Origin: Moraxellaceae bacterium
Lineage (GTDB): Bacteria > Pseudomonadota > Gammaproteobacteria > Pseudomonadales > Ketobacteraceae
Direction: 5' to 3'
Assembly (NCBI GenBank): GCA_002402125.1
Contig: NVVG01000076.1
Location: forward strand, 5,063-18,284
Length of the DNA stretch: 13,222 nucleotides
The position numbers and the translations under genes are program-made. The notes under the pieces were generated by a model. That model made no database searches. It was not told where the DNA came from and saw only the letters and a program-made list of their open reading frames with translations. Below, piece by piece: positions 1-6,513 of the stretch (position 1 is the first letter of the stretch; every line of letters begins with the position of its first letter).

Positions 1-810
1 AACTACATCTATACCATGCTGCACGGTGAGGAAGGGGTCAGTTTGGCCACCAGAACTAGCATCATCACCTAGCGTACTCACATAAACAGCCTCATCCTCT
101 TCAGGTACGACTCTAGGTTTAATCTCATCCACATTTGCAGTACAAGAAGCTGACACGCCATTTTCATTCCATACTTCCAATGTGTATTCAGGCCCCCTCC
201 AATTTTTAATGATACGCTGGCCTTGGGCAAGCATGTCACTTTCCACCACGCCAAACACTTGCCTTTCCGAAAGCCTAAACTGAGCAGACGATGTATTTTC
301 TGTCGTCCAGGAGAAGAGTAATTTGTCGCCCTGTTCTACCGGACTATCCTGATTTTCATTTTTTTCGACACTCAAATAACACAGTGGTGGCAATAGGTTT
401 TCATCAACTTCAGGAGCAGTAACCGTAACGGAAACTTCACATCCAGCATAAACTTCTTCGCCATTTTCCCGCCACACGTAAAATGTATAATCTGTGGATG
501 ACTCAGGGGCCAATAGGGTTAATGTACTTGGCAAGTCGCCGACCCAATTTAACATAGAGCCTAGAAAACCGGCATTCTCCACAATATCTTCGTTAGCTTT
601 GTCACCATAAGCAGACATACTGAGTGTTATCATTTCCCCAGGGACTGCATTGGTTGTAGAGGCCGTAATACTGCAACCATTTTCCGTTGCTTGAGAAAGC
701 AACTGTGCATTGACCTGCTGAGATAATGCTAATAACCCAACACCTAACGTTCCTATACTACCTAAATAAATAGCCTTATCCAAAATGCTCTTAAACTGTT
801 TTTTAATCAT
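1..810 (-). CDS. Secreted Ig-like / parallel beta-helix protein, 3' end outside window
   Basis: The first 270 codons are present; the gene runs off the left edge with no stop. The ATG at 810 is preceded by AAGGGAAAG. Residues 1-35 form a signal peptide: KK-rich start, hydrophobic segment at about 14-30, likely cleavage after VNA. Two beta-rich segments follow, at about 44-131 and 142-228. Each has one cysteine near its start and one near its end (C46/C124 and C144/C223), as in disulfide-closed Ig-like domains. From about 242 the sequence YVSTLGDDASSGGQTDPF, then LTVQHGID, matches the entry strand of DUF1565-type right-handed beta-helix proteins, a fold common in polysaccharide lyases and adhesins. 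Export to the periplasm or outside is inferred. Substrate and enzymatic activity cannot be judged because most of the helix is missing. It sits alone on its strand behind a long leader region. Confidence 0.8.
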   Translation of the reverse strand, partial: MIKKQFKSILDKAIYLGSIGTLGVGLLALSQQVNAQLLSQATENGCSITASTTNAVPGEMITLSMSAYGDKANEDIVENAGFLGSMLNWVGDLPSTLTLLAPESSTDYTFYVWRENGEEVYAGCEVSVTVTAPEVDENLLPPLCYLSVEKNENQDSPVEQGDKLLFSWTTENTSSAQFRLSERQVFGVVESDMLAQGQRIIKNWRGPEYTLEVWNENGVSASCTANVDEIKPRVVPEEDEAVYVSTLGDDASSGGQTDPFLTVQHGIDVV

Positions 811-1126
811 AGCTTTCCCTTAATCAATCATTGGTCGATTTATAATTAACAACTAGATCCTTAATACTTCTCTATTTGCATATTTTTTCATACGCAAACA
901 GGCAATGCATAAAACCGTCTTCATAGACGCATCTGCATTGGCAAAAATTGTACTAGGGGATATTTTTTGTTGCTTGTATGAATCGCTTACCTTTTCGATA
1001 AGATTGATAGTTGAACGAACAAATGAAAAACATATATATAGGGAGGGTTACACTAGCAAGTAGCGATTGTTACTGTTGCCGGTTCGCTGAAAAGAATTAC
1101 GCTAATTATAATTTGCGTCGACCCGA
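811..1126. other. Gene-free leader region upstream of the beta-helix gene
   Basis: No credible coding sequence was found on either strand. The region is AT-rich and holds the ribosome binding site of the beta-helix gene next to 810, a nested inverted repeat at 903-940, and beyond about 1000 sequence that may be further decayed downstream parts of the TonB-receptor fragment. A promoter for the minus-strand gene must lie here, but only weak -10-like boxes are visible (for example TATAAA on the minus strand close to 840), so none is assigned. Confidence 0.5.
903..940. repeat. Nested inverted repeat in leader of the beta-helix gene
   Basis: The outer arms CAATGCA (903-909) and TGCATTG (934-940) are perfect complements. 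Between them lies a second perfect stem, CGTCT (916-920) and AGACG (925-929), around a TCAT loop. The element lies about 95 bases upstream of the minus-strand start at 810, inside its likely leader. It could be an RNA hairpin in the 5' untranslated region or a double operator. No T-tract follows on either strand, so a simple terminator is unlikely. Confidence 0.4.
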
Positions 1127-1440
1127 TCAATTGCGATCACTGTTAATTGCACGGAACCCTAACAGTCCTCCTTGCAGCTTATTGAGTATCATAAAATCCG
1201 GCACATAGATGTCGAGCGCCTCATCGAGGTTACAGGCACCGAAACGGTGGATTTTCTCTTGAGAGATAATGGTAACTGCCGCAGGTGTGGCCCGTTGGCT
1301 TACAGCAATTAAGCTTCCACCGCATTGAGTAAAAGTAATTCTTCGAGGGACAGATCAAGCAGATCCGTGTCGCTTGAACTTGAAAGCTCACTCGCAGAGA
1401 GCCCCCCTATAAACTCCACGATAGTACAAAATTTAAACAA
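1127..1440 (-). pseudogene. Decayed TonB-dependent receptor, N-terminal/plug fragment
   Basis: Read on the minus strand, about 1440-1312 encodes a short segment with SDTDLLDLSLEELLLLNAV and then stops at 1311-1309. In another frame from about 1321, the sequence continues IAVSQRATPAAV, TIISQEKIHRFGACNLDEAL, DIYVPDF and GFRAINSDRN before a TGA at 1129-1127. Joined across a one-base frameshift near 1315-1320, this is the start of a plug domain: the LSLEELL segment, the TPAAVTII strand, the G-A-x-N-L-x-E-A-L helix and the GFR strand. The intact receptor at 9530-11485 has the same order (LLDYSLEDLL, then APGVISVI, then RRYGARTLGDVI). The rest of the plug and the whole barrel, roughly 550 codons, are absent. 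It is certainly non-functional. It may be the stump of a deleted receptor gene. Confidence 0.75.
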
Positions 1441-1499
1441 TCCTTGATAATTCCAAGGCAGTCGATTTTCTCAACCTTGATTCCCTCGCAACACCTTTG

Positions 1500-1528
1500 T
1501 TGAACCAGCCAAGATCAAAGAGTATACT
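1500..1528 (+). promoter_or_regulatory. Sigma-70-type promoter of the repeat lipoprotein gene
   Basis: TTGAAC (1500-1505) and TATACT (1523-1528) are separated by 17 bases. Transcription would start near 1535, giving a leader of about 68 bases before the ATG at 1603. An upstream in-frame ATG at 1540 would lie almost at the transcript start with no ribosome binding site, which supports the later start. Confidence 0.6.
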
Positions 1529-1602
1529 GCTAAACACTTATGCTAATGACGGGTATAAGATATAAAAATAATAATAACGCACGTTCTAAAAAGGATTTGG
1601 CC

Positions 1603-3078
1603 ATGAACACTTTCATCGTTACCATTCGTTACCTCCTGTTTTTTTCATTATCTGCTCTATCGCTAACAGGTTGCGGTGGATCGATAACATCCGCATTCCC
1701 AGACCCCGATGCAACAATCTATTCTAACAGCGGGGAGACCTTAACATTTACCGTTACCGGCTCAGAATCTGATGACTCAGATTGGAACTATAAGTGGCGA
1801 GCAAGTGTACTAAGCGCTACAAGTATTAGTAACCATCGTTTATCCAGCAATGGAGAAAAAAGCCGAAGCATTTTGCTGGATGAAAGTTTAACATCTGCAA
1901 CTGCCATAATAGTCACCTGCCAATATAAAAACAGCAATAAACCCAACCAAGATGACAGCGCATTAGATACGATAACCTGGATAATAAAACCTCAAAAACT
2001 ACAACATTCCCTAACCTCAACAGGCAGCTTATATATACAAAATAGTAACGACATCGCATCCCTTGAAAACATAACATCCTTAAAAGGCAGCCTGCGTATT
2101 GGTGATGTCAACTTTGATGCCAGTGCGTACCTTTCTAGCATCACAGAAATTGAAGGCTATTTAGCCCTCGAAAACAACCGCAGGATACCTCCCTTGAACT
2201 GGTTTAAAAACCTCACCTCGGTAGGCGGTCTATCGATAACAAATAGTGATTTGACAACATCATTGTCGGCACTAAATAACCTAACCAGCATTGAACATGG
2301 CATATCCATCAATAACAATGATGCTATTACTTCCTTGGATGGGCTAAAAAACCTAGAATATTTTAATGGTGGTTTAAGGGTATCTGATAATAAAAGCCTC
2401 TCTTCGCTGTCTGGGTTGGAAAACATCACGTCCATTGCTGGGGACTTAAATGTGTCAAATAACCCCAAATTCACATCCTTTTCGGGGTTAGAAAACATCC
2501 AAGCTATTCACGGCCAACTGAAAGTAATGCAAAACCCAAATCTCAGATCTTTTTCTGGATTAGAAAACCTTCAAACAGTTGAATCCAATTTGCTTATAGA
2601 CACTAACCTTGGGCTGAGATCACTATCTGGACTAGAAAACCTACAAACAGTCGGTGGTAAAACTACTATTACTGGTAACCTGAGCCTAGATTCGTTATCG
2701 GGGCTTGAGCAACTTGAGTCGACCGCTGGCTTAGATATAGCATTCAACTGGTTACTAAAATCCGTTTCAGGATTAGAAAACCTCACGTTTATAGATGGCA
2801 CTTTCTGGGTGGCTAAAAACACTAGACTAACCTCATTATCCGGACTAGAAAATGTTCAGTCTATTGATGGACATATTCGTATTGAAACAAATAACTCCTT
2901 AACATCGGTGACAGAGTTAAGCAGCCTTTCGCATGTAGGAGGCAATTTTCATATCACCGACAACAAGAAACTTTGCAATTTTAATGCCGTCGAACTAGTG
3001 CAGCAAATCGAGAGTCAGGATGGCCTGGATGGGGAAATTGACATCAATAATACTGGATCATGTAGAGGGCAGAATTAA
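1603..3078 (+). CDS. Lipoprotein with Ig-like domain and receptor-L-type leucine-rich repeats
   Basis: A 491-residue protein. The ATG at 1603 is preferred because AAGGA lies seven bases upstream; the frame is open from 1540 but has no ribosome binding site there. Residues 1-24 are a lipoprotein signal ending in lipobox LTGC (C24). No Asp follows the cysteine, so outer-membrane sorting is likely in a gammaproteobacterium. Residues 30-130 look like an Ig/PKD-like beta domain (SGETLTFTVTG, YKW, VTCQY). From about 150 to 470 the protein consists of 23-24-residue repeats close to SLSGLENLQTVGG followed by a short beta strand and an asparagine turn. This pattern is seen in proteins annotated as receptor L domain or leucine-rich repeat. 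A C-terminal pair of cysteines caps the stack. The role is probably surface binding or adhesion; no ligand can be named. Confidence 0.85.
   Translation: MNTFIVTIRYLLFFSLSALSLTGCGGSITSAFPDPDATIYSNSGETLTFTVTGSESDDSDWNYKWRASVLSATSISNHRLSSNGEKSRSILLDESLTSATAIIVTCQYKNSNKPNQDDSALDTITWIIKPQKLQHSLTSTGSLYIQNSNDIASLENITSLKGSLRIGDVNFDASAYLSSITEIEGYLALENNRRIPPLNWFKNLTSVGGLSITNSDLTTSLSALNNLTSIEHGISINNNDAITSLDGLKNLEYFNGGLRVSDNKSLSSLSGLENITSIAGDLNVSNNPKFTSFSGLENIQAIHGQLKVMQNPNLRSFSGLENLQTVESNLLIDTNLGLRSLSGLENLQTVGGKTTITGNLSLDSLSGLEQLESTAGLDIAFNWLLKSVSGLENLTFIDGTFWVAKNTRLTSLSGLENVQSIDGHIRIETNNSLTSVTELSSLSHVGGNFHITDNKKLCNFNAVELVQQIESQDGLDGEIDINNTGSCRGQN
2395..2870 (+). repeat. In-gene tandem repeats of 69-72 bases
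   Basis: Within the lipoprotein gene, a module containing TC-GG-(A/C/G)-(C/T)TAGAAAA recurs near 2408, 2480, 2551, 2623, 2695, 2764 and 2836, spaced 69-72 bases apart. It encodes the S-(L/F/V)-SGLEN step of each repeat. The copies are diverged at the base level but conserved at the protein level, so they are under selection rather than recently duplicated. Such arrays can gain or lose units by recombination. Confidence 0.7.
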
Positions 3079-3098
3079 ATTCAACATTAGCAACACTA

Positions 3099-3152
3099 AG
3101 GGCAGTCGCCCCAGCAAAGCAGCCTTAATAATAGCTGTAACGTGGCTGCCCT
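3099..3152. terminator. Possible terminator hairpin between convergent genes
   Basis: AGGGCAG (3099-3105) and CTGCCCT (3146-3152) are perfect complements enclosing 40 bases, with a smaller CAGC/GCTG stem inside. The element sits between the lipoprotein gene and the convergent dehalogenase gene, where a two-way terminator is expected. There is no T-tract on either strand and the loop is long, so this is weakly supported. Confidence 0.3.
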
Positions 3153-3166
3153 GGTGGAGAGTATTG

Positions 3167-4096
3167 TCATTGTGTAGTTTCAATTAACTCAATGATGGCT
3201 TGGGATAATTCTAAAGGGCTGTCTTCCTGTAAAAAATGTCCGCCCTGCACCCGAATATGCGATTGAGCTTCCGCGCCAGGAATGCGCCTTTGCAACACCT
3301 TATCAAAACCTCCAGTGATAGGGTCACCCGTTGAAAAACAGGTAAGAAAAGGTTTGTCCCATTTCTCGAGGGTTTTCCAAGCGGCTTTGTTAGCCTCCGT
3401 TGCGGGATCGTTTGGAGTAATCGGTACCAATTTTGGAAAAGCTCTCGCGCCCGCCTTATATTTTTTGCTTGGAAATGGCGCATCGTATGCTCGAATTTCA
3501 TCGCTAGTTAGCTTTTTTTGACAAGCAAAATTGATGATGCGAGCAATAGGTAACCAAGGGCTAAATACAGCAAAACTCCTCCACGTTAAAAATGCTAAGG
3601 GGGCAACCTTGTTACTGCCTTTAAATTGCGAAACCTCCCCTGTTGGCAACATGCCATTGCCAATGACCATTCGTGAAAATCGTTGCTGTTGCTCAGCCGC
3701 CAATCGCAACCCAATAAGAGACCCCCAATCTTGGCCAAATAACGTTATATTGTTGAGATCCAATTTTTCTATAAATGCTGTTATCCAATCCATATGGGAT
3801 TGGAAGGAGTAATCTTTTACTTGGGTAGGTTTGTCCGATTTACCAAAACCAATAAGATCCGGTGCAATAACACGATATCCAGCCGCCACACAATGGCGAA
3901 TCATATGTCGATATAGATAGGACCAAGAAGGTTCGCCGTGCAACATCAATATTACACCGCCGTTAGCGTTTACACCGTTAATCCCCTCGTCCACATAATG
4001 CATCCGTAAACCGCCACCGACTTCAACGTAATGTGCTGCAAATGGGTAATCTTTTAGGTTATCAAAGCGACTTTCAGGTGTGCTGATGGCTTCCAT
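3167..4096 (-). CDS. Haloalkane dehalogenase, DhlA-like (HLD-I) subfamily
   Basis: An alpha/beta hydrolase of 309 residues predicted to cleave carbon-halogen bonds of haloalkanes, giving an alcohol, halide and proton (EC 3.8.1.5). The frame is open back to a TTG at 4135, but the ATG at 4096 has GGA seven bases upstream and gives the standard family start STPESRFDNL-DYPF and the length of DhlA (310). Visible residues are HGEPSWSYLYR (53-63, oxyanion region), nucleophile D123 in GQDWGS with halide-binding W124, cap-domain W172 in LTWRS, acid D258 in STGDP and base H287 in GGHFLQED. These fall within two or three positions of DhlA D124, W125, W175, D260 and H289. There is no signal peptide, so it is cytoplasmic. 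It is a single gene, convergent with the lipoprotein gene and divergent from the DUF445 gene. Family and fold are certain; the true substrate is not. Confidence 0.9.
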   Translation of the reverse strand: MEAISTPESRFDNLKDYPFAAHYVEVGGGLRMHYVDEGINGVNANGGVILMLHGEPSWSYLYRHMIRHCVAAGYRVIAPDLIGFGKSDKPTQVKDYSFQSHMDWITAFIEKLDLNNITLFGQDWGSLIGLRLAAEQQQRFSRMVIGNGMLPTGEVSQFKGSNKVAPLAFLTWRSFAVFSPWLPIARIINFACQKKLTSDEIRAYDAPFPSKKYKAGARAFPKLVPITPNDPATEANKAAWKTLEKWDKPFLTCFSTGDPITGGFDKVLQRRIPGAEAQSHIRVQGGHFLQEDSPLELSQAIIELIETTQ

Positions 4097-4295
4097 TTGC
4101 ATTTTCCAATAGTAGATGGGCAGATCTGAATTCAATATATGCTAGAAAGTTTAACATAAGCTAATTCTTCCTTTTTTCATATATCTGCTGAACTGAAAGC
4201 CCCCTCCCCTACAAATTTATTTTAATCACCGCACCACCCGCTCCAACAGCCATTTCCGATCATTTTGCGAGCGAAACGATATTTACCAAAGACAT

Positions 4296-4324
4296 GTAAC
4301 ACATTGGCCACCTTGAGGTATAAT
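4296..4324 (+). promoter_or_regulatory. Candidate promoter of the DUF445 gene
   Basis: A perfect TATAAT lies at 4319-4324, 31 bases upstream of the chosen start. The best-spaced -35 box (GTAACA, 4296-4301, 17-base spacer) is poor. The segment 4136-4355 between the divergent dehalogenase and DUF445 genes must hold promoters in both directions; no convincing minus-strand one was found. Confidence 0.35.
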
Positions 4325-4355
4325 TCTTTGTTTAGCGTTGCTCCAGGAAGTAGAC

Positions 4356-5579
4356 ATGGGCTTTCAAGATATATTGTTAGATATTCAAAATCATCCGCAT
4401 TACCTGCTCATGCCATTGGTTGCCGGCTTTGTGGGTTACATCACCAAGGTATTCGCCCTGGAGATGATGTTCCTCCCACTAGAATTTAAGGGTATTAAGC
4501 CCTACCTAGGCTGGCAGGGAGTTGTGCCACGTAAGGCGCCCAAAATGGCTGCAACAGCTACCGATCTCCTGTTGGGACGATTGTTTACACTTGAGGAACT
4601 CATCGGCCGACTGGATGGCAAGCGAATGGGCAAGGAGATGGAGCACCATCTCCGGTCGATGACTGACAGCATGATTCGTGATATCGGCCAACGTTACTTA
4701 CCAGAATACTGGAACCGTTTGCCCAATTTTGCGCAGCACTCGGTGATTAAACGAATCGAGAAGAAAATACCCGGGATCGCAGAAGAAATTTGGGCTGATA
4801 TCAAAAAAGACCCCAACAATTATATCGATGTCAAACACTTGCTGGTGTCCAATCTAACTAAAGACAAAGCCCTATTAAATGATATTTTCCGAGAGATAGG
4901 CGCCAAAGAATTTGTTTTTTTCCGTAACGCAGGTTTCTGGTTTGGATTTGCACTGGGTCTAATACAACTTGCCTGTTGGTTGTTGTGGCACGAGCCTTGG
5001 TTGATGCCGGCATTTGGTGGTGCCGTCGGTTTAATCAGTGACTGGTTGGCGTTAAATCTTCTGTTTCGTCCCTTGAACCCGGTGAAATTTATGGGCTTCA
5101 CTATTCAAGGAAAGTTTATCGCACGTCAGAAAGAAGTGGCTCGGGACTATGCTAGCCTAATCGCCAAAGAACTGCTGACACCAGCAAATATGATTGAAGA
5201 AGTGATGCGCGGCCCGAGTGCAGATCGATTAGTGGATCTCATTCAGAAGAGCATAAAGAAGGCGTCTGATGAACAGTTAGGTATAGCGCGACCACTGGTT
5301 AAATATGCCATAGGGTCAGATCGTTTCAATGAAATCCGTGAGTATGTGGTTGAGAAAAGTCTGGAAATGCTACCAAAAACCGCCGGCCACATTGAAAAAT
5401 ACGCGATAGATGCCCTTGATATTAACAACACCATCGTGTCCCGTATGGACGAACTGACACCAGAAGAATTCGAAAGCATGCTAAGGCCGGCATTTAAGGA
5501 AGACGAAAAGATTTTGATTCTAGCAGGCGCTGTTCTGGGTTTTCTAATTGGAGAACTCCAAGTACTTCTAATGCTTTAA
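4356..5579 (+). CDS. DUF445 family membrane protein
   Basis: 407 residues from the ATG at 4356, which has AGGAAG five bases upstream; an in-frame TTG at 4338 is less likely. Membrane segments are visible at about 17-42, 193-238 (probably two passes) and 386-407. The DUF445 signature occurs twice. Residues 27-83 contain GYITKVFALEMMFLPLEF, then WQGVVPRKAPKMA and a helix ending FTLEELI. Residues 225-280 contain GLISDWLALNLLFRPLNP, then IQGKFIARQKEVA and LTPANMI. The protein is therefore an internal duplication of one membrane-anchored module. Between and after the modules are long charged helical stretches. Family members are inner-membrane proteins of unknown function; no catalytic motif is evident. 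The gene appears to be transcribed alone. Confidence 0.85.
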   Translation: MGFQDILLDIQNHPHYLLMPLVAGFVGYITKVFALEMMFLPLEFKGIKPYLGWQGVVPRKAPKMAATATDLLLGRLFTLEELIGRLDGKRMGKEMEHHLRSMTDSMIRDIGQRYLPEYWNRLPNFAQHSVIKRIEKKIPGIAEEIWADIKKDPNNYIDVKHLLVSNLTKDKALLNDIFREIGAKEFVFFRNAGFWFGFALGLIQLACWLLWHEPWLMPAFGGAVGLISDWLALNLLFRPLNPVKFMGFTIQGKFIARQKEVARDYASLIAKELLTPANMIEEVMRGPSADRLVDLIQKSIKKASDEQLGIARPLVKYAIGSDRFNEIREYVVEKSLEMLPKTAGHIEKYAIDALDINNTIVSRMDELTPEEFESMLRPAFKEDEKILILAGAVLGFLIGELQVLLML

Positions 5580-5598
5580 TCGTTCACATCGATAAGGC

Positions 5599-5631
5599 CG
5601 TATACACACAGTGTTACTGTACTGCTATACG
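5599..5631 (+). terminator. Possible terminator of the DUF445 gene
   Basis: CGTATA (5599-5604) pairs with TATACG (5626-5631), and inside it ACAGT (5608-5612) pairs with ACTGT (5616-5620) around a GTT loop. CTCTTTCCTC follows, a weak pyrimidine run. The position 20 bases after the stop codon fits a terminator, but the stem is AT-rich and bulged. Confidence 0.3.
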
Positions 5632-5722
5632 CTCTTTCCTCAACTAATTTCGCGCCTCACCAATGTTAACCTGCAAAGCGGCTAGCCACGATAATTACTA
5701 GAATATTTGATGCAAAAACCAC

Positions 5723-5758
5723 AAAGCCACCCATTCTATTACTTAAGTAGGTGGCTTT
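5723..5758. terminator. Terminator hairpin between convergent DUF445 and lipoprotein units
   Basis: AAAGCCACC (5723-5731) and GGTGGCTTT (5750-5758) form a perfect 9-bp stem with an 18-base loop that itself contains the palindrome TACTTAAGTA. On the minus strand the stem is followed by GTGGTTTTTGC, so it should end transcripts of the lipoprotein unit that stops at 5802. On the plus strand ATGGATTTTC follows, so it may act in both directions. Confidence 0.7.
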
Positions 5759-5801
5759 ATGGATTTTCTTGCTTATTGGCTATGTGCGAGAGACCATGCG
5801 C

Positions 5802-6458
5802 TTAGCGTAACTCGAAAACTTCCGATAAACGAGCATCTTTAATACATTGTGTTAGCTCTGGTGTCATTACCCAGCCACACTTATTGTCCAAGTTGCTCCC
5901 TGAAGAAGAACAGGTAGCAAATTGATAACACGTGTACTCTGCCTTCCATTCACAGGTTGTTATCAAACCGCTATCTGAAGAACACGCCTGTCCAGAGCAA
6001 CCACCCACCATACACAGGACGTTGCTATCAGGTGAAACCTCAAATTCTGGTGAAAAATAGTGTTTAACCATTTCACAATCAGATTCTGATAATGGTTGAT
6101 TTTCATCACAGTCGTACCCAATCTTAGCATTTAGACGATAAATGCCGGGGTCTGATGTATTAAACTCAATATCGATTTGTGATGGGTCAACGATAGGTCT
6201 TGCATTCCCAGCTTGTACACAGATCTTATTTGGGCCTTTTACCACCCAATCATTATCAACTAGCTGCTCTAACACAAAGTCTTCGCACCCAGGAAGATAG
6301 ATTGCACTTGTGTCGGCATTCTTGATGGTTGCAATGCCCGTTGTGCCCTCAACATATTGTTCAGAATCTACAGCGACCGTTGGCGCAAAGCAGCCGGCTA
6401 AAGGCAATACGGTAAGTATAGAAAAGATTCCACGTGTAATTTTTTGTTTTATTGTCAT
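5802..6458 (-). CDS. Lipoprotein with C-terminal eight-cysteine cluster
   Basis: 218 residues. The ATG at 6458 has AGGGAT about eight bases upstream. Residues 1-23 are a lipoprotein signal ending in LAGC (C23). Residues 30-141 look like a beta-sandwich domain with four cysteines (C58, C80, C117, C128), perhaps two disulfides. The C-terminal part carries eight cysteines at 149, 154, 159, 169, 177, 183, 194 and 205 in the pattern C-x4-GCSGQxC ... TTCEW-xx-EYTCYQ-xATC ... CGW-xx-TPELTQC. This pattern recurs in secreted and lipoproteins of marine Gammaproteobacteria and is described as an eight-cysteine cluster; its function is unknown. The gene lies 55 bases after the hydrolase gene on the same strand and probably shares its transcript, though TTGTCT followed by AT-rich DNA in the gap could be a second promoter. 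A role assisting the neighbouring hydrolase is only inference. Confidence 0.8.
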   Translation of the reverse strand: MTIKQKITRGIFSILTVLPLAGCFAPTVAVDSEQYVEGTTGIATIKNADTSAIYLPGCEDFVLEQLVDNDWVVKGPNKICVQAGNARPIVDPSQIDIEFNTSDPGIYRLNAKIGYDCDENQPLSESDCEMVKHYFSPEFEVSPDSNVLCMVGGCSGQACSSDSGLITTCEWKAEYTCYQFATCSSSGSNLDNKCGWVMTPELTQCIKDARLSEVFELR

Positions 6459-6513
6459 TTCAAAATCCCTATTTTAATTATTACTTATTAATTTTAAGAC
6501 AAAAGAGCGCTAC

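Noticed and set aside
1011..1208. Open frame of 65 codons on the plus strand
   Set aside because: It starts at a TTG without a ribosome binding site, is partly antisense to the receptor pseudogene, and has no recognisable protein features.
2157..2822. Two open frames antisense to the repeat lipoprotein
   Set aside because: They arise because the repeated SGLEN codons lack stops in the opposite frame; their periodic peptides simply mirror the repeats.
3211..3812. Open frames on both strands overlapping the dehalogenase
   Set aside because: They are shadows of the dehalogenase gene, whose catalytic motifs fix the true frame.
4097..4135. Longer dehalogenase start at the TTG at 4135
   Set aside because: The extra 13 residues do not match the family start, and the ATG at 4096 has a better spaced ribosome binding site and gives the DhlA length.
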